A stretch of 64,000 nt of DNA from Hyposmocoma kahamanoa (taxonomy: Eukaryota > Arthropoda > Insecta > Lepidoptera > Cosmopterigidae). A model generated the notes under the pieces. The model saw only the letters and a list, made by a program, of their open reading frames with translations, did not search any database and had not been told where the DNA came from. The position numbers and the translations under genes were made by a program. Where the stretch lies: the NCBI RefSeq assembly GCF_003589595.1, contig NW_020653855.1, forward strand, positions 1,601,438 to 1,665,437, in the 5' to 3' direction. Shown here in pieces: positions 24,901 through 33,900 of the stretch. Position 1 is the stretch's first letter; each line of letters opens with the position of its first letter.

Positions 24901-27900
24901 TTTTGAACTTCATTTTGATGAGATTATAATCAAGACATCATTGTCTCGCGGTCGATTTCCGGCTAAATCAATTTAGGATCGAATTGGAAACCAAATGCTG
25001 ATAGACTGACCAACGCAGCAGTTTATGGATTCCCATGGAGACTTTCGCTTCCACATTTATATGAACGGCTGTGGAGTGGAACCACTTTTTTATGGACCTC
25101 ATAAAAAAGCTTTAAGTCTATAGGCTATAGAGTGAGCAAAACTTGGCATTTCTCTACGTGATCGAATCAGAAATGAGGAGGTCCGTAGAAGAACGACAGC
25201 TCAAAGGGTTAGCAAGTTGAAGTGGCAGTGTGCCGGGCACATAGGTCGTAGAAGTGATGGCTGTTGGGGCAGAAAGGTTCTAGAATGCAGACCACGAACC
25301 GGAAGGCGTTCAGTGGGACGACCACCTAACTAGATGGACGGATGACGTAGTAAGGGCAGCGGGTAACCGATGGAAGCACGCCGCGTCCGATCGACTAGTC
25401 TGGAAATCTTTGGGGGAGGGCTATGTTCAGCAGTGGACGTCTTCCGGCTGATATGACAATGTGGAGTGGAATACCCTGCGCAGACTTGTTCCCTGAACGG
25501 TATAACTTGGGCCTTTTCAAGGCGAGAGTGAATAGGCATTATTATGGCGTGCATGCTACATTGTCGACATCATCATTACTTTCAACCAGGTGAAATGGTG
25601 GTTAAATGCGCACTCATACTTTATTTTTAAAAACTAGTCCTAGATACTGACACTATTACTTACCACAAAAAAAACAAATTATTGATCACACACAAGATCC
25701 ATAACGGTACATAAATAATTTAAAACTAATATGGACAAAGGAGGCTTTGTCGATAAGAGCGATGTCTGCTGAACAACACATTTGTGACAGAGGAAAACTA
25801 AACAGAGTGCGAGACGTAGTGTGTTACCACTTACCATTACCATTATTTTGTCTGTAGGTTTGTCACAGTCTGATTTCCATCGTGAATATTTTTAAAACAT
25901 ATGAGCTATCAGTTACTGTTAGATTTGGAAGTTAAATTTTAATATTGGCAGTTTTGATGTTTCTTTCATTTATTTAACTTAAAAGTGAGTATGTAGTCTG
26001 TAGTAGTGTTTTGGAAGTTTAGATTTCAAATTAAGGATTGTTTTTAGAAATATGTGTACGATTTTTACACATCTTCCGGTTTTCAGTGTACACGGCTAGG
26101 GGATATTATTCCACGTCTTTGACATGTAAAATATATTTACTATATTATTGTTTTACCTTCTCAAACTCAGGTATTTCTTCCTTTTCCTCCTTTTTCTTTC
26201 CTTTCTTTTTGCCTTTTGTAGGCTTTTCTTCTTTCGGTTGTTCCGGTTCTTCTTCCTTGATCTCTTCTAAAAAAGTTAAGAAAAAAAATTACTTAGTACA
26301 GTTTAAAGTAAATTATCGAGTTATTTTGATAATTAAAAGTTTGAGACTTTGAAACGTTTGTAGATTTCGGCATTAATATTCGTGATATCCATAAAAAATA
26401 TTTTTCTCATGATTATATATCACTTGAGTCAAATTTACAAAAATCGAGCCAAATTTACACAAATTGAGGCAAATTTACATTTGGTTAAACTTGTGTAAAT
26501 GTGGCAAATGGAGCTAATTGCTTGATCCCCAAGTTTGCTGAGTCTGGGACAAGTGTCTGGAACCACATATAAGACAATTTCGCATACTAGGTACGCGAGG
26601 GTCTCCTTAATTGGGAAGCACTGCAATATTCGTTAGTTCTTTCAAACTTACAAGGGCTCATAAACCTTTAAATACTCTTAAGAGTAAACCCGAATAAAAA
26701 GGTTTAAACTTTTTTTTAACCTTTGCTGTTTATTCTGGAACTTACCTATAGGTAAAGATTCTTCAGAAAACTGGACTTCAACCACTTTGACATCCTCTTC
26801 TTCTAATTCCTGAAAAAATGGTAATGGGAAATAATTACTATGTTGTGTATTAAGCATTTTCCAATACATAATGGTTGTCACCATTATGTATTGAAAAATG
26901 CTAAATGTTTATATCACTCTAGTTGTACAATTTCTACACTCACATTAGGGTCAACAGTCTTGTTTTTATACAAAAACGTTTTGCATATTTAGTCATTTAG
27001 GTATGAATCTTAGAGTTTCATTGGCAACATTACAAATATAATAAGTTTGAGTTTATTACGTTAGCTATTTATACCTATAAATTCTTTGTCACATTTTCTT
27101 ATACATACGTATGGAAATGTCAGCATTAGCAGTCTTACTTATAAATACTATTTAATAGGAAATGAAACTATTTTTCCGGATTTAAATCGCGTATATAAGT
27201 TTTTACAAACAAACCGACGTTTCGGGCCCTTTACAGGCCCCATGGTCACGGTGGACTGAGGTGGTACAGTCTTCAACCAGTTATGTCTAACATTGATTTT
27301 GAGACTTCGTGTAAACAAGCCTGCAGTTTGCGAGCATGTCATGGATAAACCTACACATTCAATGAAGTTTGAAAAACCCCAGGCCTTGCAAAAGAAGTCC
27401 GTTATCTACCCAGGATGCTGCGAGAGGCCATTGAAATTAAAAAACATCCTAATTTCAACAGGGACTCCGTACCACCAGTTTGGGATCCAGTATTTCCTCT
27501 AATGAAAAATCCCAAACAGACATAAGACTGCAGTACTAATTGATATGTTTTAGTTTATTCTAATTTCTATTAATAATTAATAATAAATTGAACTTAAAAA
27601 TTCATTCGATAAAATAATTTGTAAAACTTAATATAGCGTAAATTGGAATATTTTCTTTGTAAAATTAAAAATAAGATATTTAATTAATAGCTGTTGTAAC
27701 TATAGTGGAAAAATAGGGTGGTTTGCATCAATGTTAGACATAACTGGTTGAAGACTGTACCACCTCAGTCAACCGTGACCATGGGACCTGTAAAGGGCCC
27801 GAAACGTTGGTTTGTTTGAAAAAACAAATATACGCGATTTAAATCCGGAGAAATAGTTTCATTTCCTATGTGTAACAATCGCGAAAACCTAAGAACTCAA

Positions 27901-30900
27901 TACTATTTAACTTTGAATAACGCTTTAAGCAATGTTTAAACGAATTATTACATTATAAATATTGATTGGTGCTAAATGATTGATTAATATGTTTTTTAAA
28001 TAGTGTCAACTTAAATATCATAGAGACCTTGTTTAACTCGCTAACTTGCAAGATGGCTGGCATTAATCAGCTGTTAGCAGGTTAGAAAATGGCAATGAGT
28101 TAAGCAGATTTGTTTTAACTGTTATTGTGAGAAAGGTCTCGTCCCACTCACAAATTTACAATACTTATTTATCGAGACAAACATCGTCCTTAAATCAATT
28201 TTTAGATTTTCGCTCCAAATGTCAAATTACAGCCATGTGATAGCATTTTTTTTTCTGCTTTTTTGGCTTTCTGTAGCTATTAATCTCCTACTGTTGCCAC
28301 GGTAATTATTTTTTCTCATCTTTTTATATAGGTAATAGAAAGTTAAGTAGGTAGTGTTTAAAATCTTAAATAACGCTTAACTAAATAATAATTAAAGGGT
28401 TGTTTAGTGGTTTTTTATAAGTAATGATGTTAGTGTTTTAAATGTCATAACTTGTTTGTATAGCAAATATAATGTGACAGCCTAAACTAACAAAAACTTT
28501 TCGAGGGCGAAAATGTCAAACGCTATAGTAAGAATTAGGGTTAAATTATGCTCCCTGCGGTACTCTACGATTTAAAATCTTTTAGTATTTTGGAGCTTGA
28601 AGGAAGTTGTTAATTGAGATATCGAAAAACAAATTAAAAAGAAAGCAAAATTGTTCCGTCAAATGTAATAAGAATTGTGTTGTATTTACATATTGAAGCA
28701 CATAAACCAACAGTCGCGCGTTAATATTTCAGTTCAAAAAACCGACCTTTGCACAACACGAATACACTAAAGTATTTGTATGAAAACAAGACTTCATTAA
28801 GACTGTTGCAAGTTGTCACACTGTAATTAAAACTATAATTATTGGTCAGTTTGATAATCACGTACATTGTAGCGATACGATTGGCCCATTTGAACTGTTG
28901 TGTGTGACGTTGAGACCACGCCATTGGTTACTGAATTTACTACTACATTATTGACTAGGTAAATAAATACCATGGAGAAGAGGAACCAAAAAATGAGTTT
29001 GTTTAGTTATAATGACAACTTACTCCCTTCTTCTTCTTTTTCTTCTTTTTAGGCTCTGGGAACAACATAATGAAATCAATAATATCAGAGGAAGAACTTT
29101 GTTCAAATTCACTGAAGATCACAAGAACCAATAAAAACTAGTGTTATATTTCTTTGGCTCAATAAGCAGCCACCTCTACGCCCCTATCTATTGTCTTTAG
29201 CAAGTTTTCGCGGGTGCAGCTGGTCGGACACAGTCATCGAGTATATAACCAGAAATAGAGACGAAATGTCATTTCATTTGTTTAAAAACTATTCTGCTAT
29301 ATCATTACTGTGACAACTGCGCTCCGATTGGCCAGCCTGAATTCGAAATTTATTACAATAAATACATAATATTTTTGGAATATACGGAGACGTACACACA
29401 GGTCAGTTGTTGACCTGTCTTTATTTCAATGCAAATGTGAGTTGATATTTATAAGTGATGTATCACTGATGAGTTACCAGGAATGTGTAGCCCTTATTTC
29501 GTCTCTATTACTGGTTATATACTCGATGGACACAGTAGCCATGAGAGCAAGTGTGATATACTTTGTTAGGGGTCCGCAAGCATAATGGTTTTGTGTCGTG
29601 TCGATATATACCGCAGTTCAATTAAATTGTTATTCTCTGAACCTTTCCAGTAAAGCTAGTTTCCATTAATATTAGTAGAGTACGGCACCCTTTAAAAGGG
29701 TGAACAAAAAGTAAAAGGTGGAAAAGAGTGACCTGACTTGACCTCCTCTTTTATTCATGACATACTAATTGGACAACTTGGGTTCAGTTGGAAAGCGTGT
29801 CAGGATGCTTATGTATCCCCCCGAAGGGGTTCCCGCCTTGTCGTGGCGGGGGGGCTCTAGTAGCCGTGGTCGATTTCATCCCACGGTGAAGCTAAGAGGA
29901 ACCCACGGGGCCGGCCGATGGTGCTAGGCTGGCCCGAGGAGGAGGGCGTTCCGCGCGGGGCTCGTTTGGCCAGCGGGACCGCGCGGATGCGCGAGGAGGA
30001 GGGTCGCGGGGGGAGAGACGTGTCGGTGTGTCGTTGCCGCTCGTCCTGTTCTCCGCGACCCTAGCGGGGCTGCACCGCTTTCAATGATGCAGTGGCGGCG
30101 GGGCCGCGGGGGAATAGACGTGTCGGTGTGTTGTTGCCGCTCGTCCTATCCTCCGCGGTCGAACGTGGGCGGTTGGCCCGTGGTGGGCGCTCCAAGGGAC
30201 TCTCTTCGGAGAGTCCGCGCGGAAGCGCGTTAGGTGTTGCGGCGGAGCCTGCCATCAGATCCGCCGCGGGGGCTGGGGGAGCAGCCACTGAACTTCACAG
30301 TTGAGTGGATGCTGTCCTGGCCCCCCATGGCCCCTGGGTAGCGGACTCGGGGGAGTTCGTTGCCCAGCATAAAGGGGCCCGGGATGGAAGGCTCGTCTGG
30401 TGTTCGGCGAACCTTACATTCGGAGTCGGGGGACCGATGTGTCTCCCTTCTCGAGGAGGGGCTGCGCAGGGCGCGGTCAGTCGCTGGTGGGGGCGCGGAC
30501 GAATGCAACAGCGTACCCGTACCCCCACCTACAGCGGAGAGGAGGAACACTCCGGGGGTTTAGTGCGGTCGGGCCGCTCCCCTTCAGGGTTCAGCCCAGT
30601 CCCACATAACCCCGGCTCTGCCCCCGCGGGGCCGGGGTATCTGTAAGCGGATTCCCCCGGATTTAAAAAAAAAATGCTTATGTATAATGTCCTACAGGAT
30701 TCTCATGTGGGGTATAGCGGCAGACATTCCAACCATAATTGTATTACAAAAACGAGCGATTGTTCTGTGTACCGTTTAGGTTTAGGTGTAGGTAGGTTCT
30801 CGGGCTTCTCTCAGAGAAAAGTTTAAGGAGACTGGTATTACGACTGTGGCATCACAGTACATTTACTTCAAATATTTTAAATGTGCGTAAAAATAGAACA

Positions 30901-33900
30901 TAATTTCAATACGAAAAAAGTCATCCATAATATTAATCTTAGAGCTAAGTCCAAACTCATGGTACCACGATTTCGTTTAACCAAGGTAAACGACTTTTTT
31001 ATGGCGAACTGTATACATTTCTACAATAAGATTCCAGAGCATATATTAAGATTATAATTTCATAAGTTTAAAAAGTACATTAAAAATATTTTGATTGAAA
31101 AGTCATATTACAAAATCGAAGACTACGTGTTAGATAAAGATGTACCCAGATTCCACACAAATTTGATTCAAAGTGTATTCCATAGCTTTTAAGTTTATTT
31201 GTAAAGAGCAATCCCTAGAGTTTCTTGCTCGTTCTTCTCAGGGAAGTCAGCGTAGTGAACGAGCAGTAGCTTAAATGTGATGTTTACAAGTGTAAATTAA
31301 TTTTACCATTTAATCATAATAAATGATTTTGAATTTGACTTTGACCATGGGTGAGTTGGTTTTAGAACAGGCGAAGCTGCACAGCTTTGAACACCGCCGT
31401 AAAGTTGCTTGCCTATCGATTTTCTACAGGATATATCACGGCGGGTGTGCGACGGAAGGAAAGGAGGGGAGGGAAGAGAGAGCGACTTTTCAAAACCAGA
31501 ATGCTGTAATGCTCACATTACAATTTGGGGGCAGAAATGGGTTACAGTATTTTAACACCCCATATGCGCCACACGCCCTGCTCCATAGGTCAAGCCGGTA
31601 TTGTTCCTAGCTTTACTAATATTTGTTATTTTAAGTTTTTTTTATTTATTGAATGTTACAAATCGAAATGTTACGAAAAGACCAGAGGCACATAGAAAAA
31701 TTTCTAATGTCTGCTAGTTTATTCCTTAGCTTATTTGGCAGAGCGTCTGGCATGGATCGCTTGAGGGCGCATCGAATCCACCCGGGTACAATAAATTTTT
31801 CTTAGTGTTTTGATCTTTTTTATATAATAATTAATCACTAACTTTTACCAATTTTTTTATATCAGTCCGTAGCAGCGTAATTTAAGCGTAAAAAATTAAA
31901 GAATATTCTAGATGTTATCCGATATCTTTCTTTGTGGCCGTCGTGTTCCACCATTGCCTTGCACTCTAGGGTAGTGTTACTTAAGTGTGTATGTAATCAT
32001 AGTACAGCGAATTCAAAGGGTATTACATAAGCGTTTAGGTTTATTTAAAAACATCAGCCCCTACATCTGCTCGTTCTTCTCAGGGAAGTCAGCACAGTGA
32101 ACGAGCAGCTTAAAAGTACGCTTTCAAGTGTATATCTATGGAGTAAATGATTATTTGACTTTAATAGGGAGCTCTATCTGTTTCACGTACCTGCTTTCAT
32201 TTAAAGAAATGACAAGAATACCGTAACAACTACATTCTCATTTCCTAAGGGTAGACAATACGTACACTTACCTACATGCTCAAATACACACACTGTTTTA
32301 AATTCATAAATTACAACAAGTAAAAAGGGCAATACGTCACAAAACTTAACGATGTATGCAGTGTATTGTCGTTTTCTTTGTTGCTAAGGGAGTAAGAAGT
32401 ATTGACAAAATATTTCGATATAAAGATTTAGGTCAGGGGGTTGTAAACCCTAAAGCATGACAAAGAACACCTTTCTTAATGTACAAAGCGGCGGCAGATG
32501 TTTCTAATGTAAATTGATTACCGAGTTTGTCGGTGAGATTAGCAGTAGCAAAGGAAATAAACTTAATACCGCAAACACGTTGCAGGTTGAGGAACATCTG
32601 AATCTTTGCGAATTAAAGCTCTGAGTGGCATTGGAACTGTTATGGACAGGCGTGTCGCTTGCCACCAGGACCACGACGAACACGTCCCGTCATTTAGTAT
32701 TATTAAAAACAAAAGCTCCGACTGCCCTACGAGGTTATGCAAATGTGTGCTTTCTTGACTTATATCGTACATTATCTAGTTTGTTGTTACTCAATTGATA
32801 TAAAGATCATTATCCTATGTACAAACAATTTCATTATAAAAATTCGCACCCATTAATTTCCATGGCAATGCAAATTGACCAATACAGTTCTGTTTTTAAT
32901 AATATTTTATGCAATCATTGCTTATTGAGAGTTTTTAAAGTTGAGCACCGTGTTTAGGTCACGAGACTTTCCCGTGGCCTAAGTAATAGGTGCGAGATTT
33001 TAAGGCCTAATTATGTAATGATTGCGTACAATATGTTTTCTACGAGTAAATAAAATAATGAAACAGGATCAATATTGATGTACATATTAAACAAAAGCAA
33101 AATTTTTTTTTGTGTAAAGAAATTTGATCCAGAACTAAAAAGAGCGCTTTTATGTTTATGAAATTATAGGACAGATTAAAGTACAAGAGCAGGAAAAATA
33201 TGTTATGGATAAATAAATGTGATACGAGAGCGTTGCGGCGCGGAAGAACATGTATTCACAAAGGTAGAGAAAGGGATGCTTAGATGGTTCGGACATGTAG
33301 AAAGAATGAATGAAAGAAGATTGACGAAACAGATTTATAAGGCGAGTGTGAGCAGGCAAGTTGGCATGGGCCGACTATGGCGAACTTACCGTGATCAAAT
33401 TGAGGCCATCCTAAAGAAAGGCCAGGTCAACAGTACCCTTAACGTTTGCGTTGATGAGGCGAAAGATGTGTGTCAGGATCGTAGGAAGTAGAAGACTGTT
33501 GTGTCTGCATACACCGATGGGAAAAAGGTGTGAAGTATATGTATGTATGGATAAATACCTTCCACAACGGGTAACTCAGGAAGCTCCTCAAAAGAAGCTG
33601 AGGTATAGGAGGTATCAGTGAACTGAATTTCTTCACGCTGCTCCTCTTCCTCCACGACAGGCTCAGGTTCAGGTTCTGCAAAGTGTATTGTGATCAAATT
33701 GCGCTGGAGCAGTCAAAAGGCATATTAGGGGATGAATACGGTTTATTAAACTTCACCCACTTTCCGTATTTAAATCAACAATCAGTCAACCGTGGCCATG
33801 GGACCTGTAAAGGGCTCGAAACGTTGGTTTGTTTGAAAAAACACATATGCGCGATTTAAATCCGGAATAACATTTTCATTTTCTAAGTTATAATTATTGT

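Noticed and set aside
30061..30646. Several overlapping long open frames on both strands
   Set aside because: They lie in a GC-rich retroposon where stops are rare in all frames. None shows a recognisable domain or consistent codon pattern.
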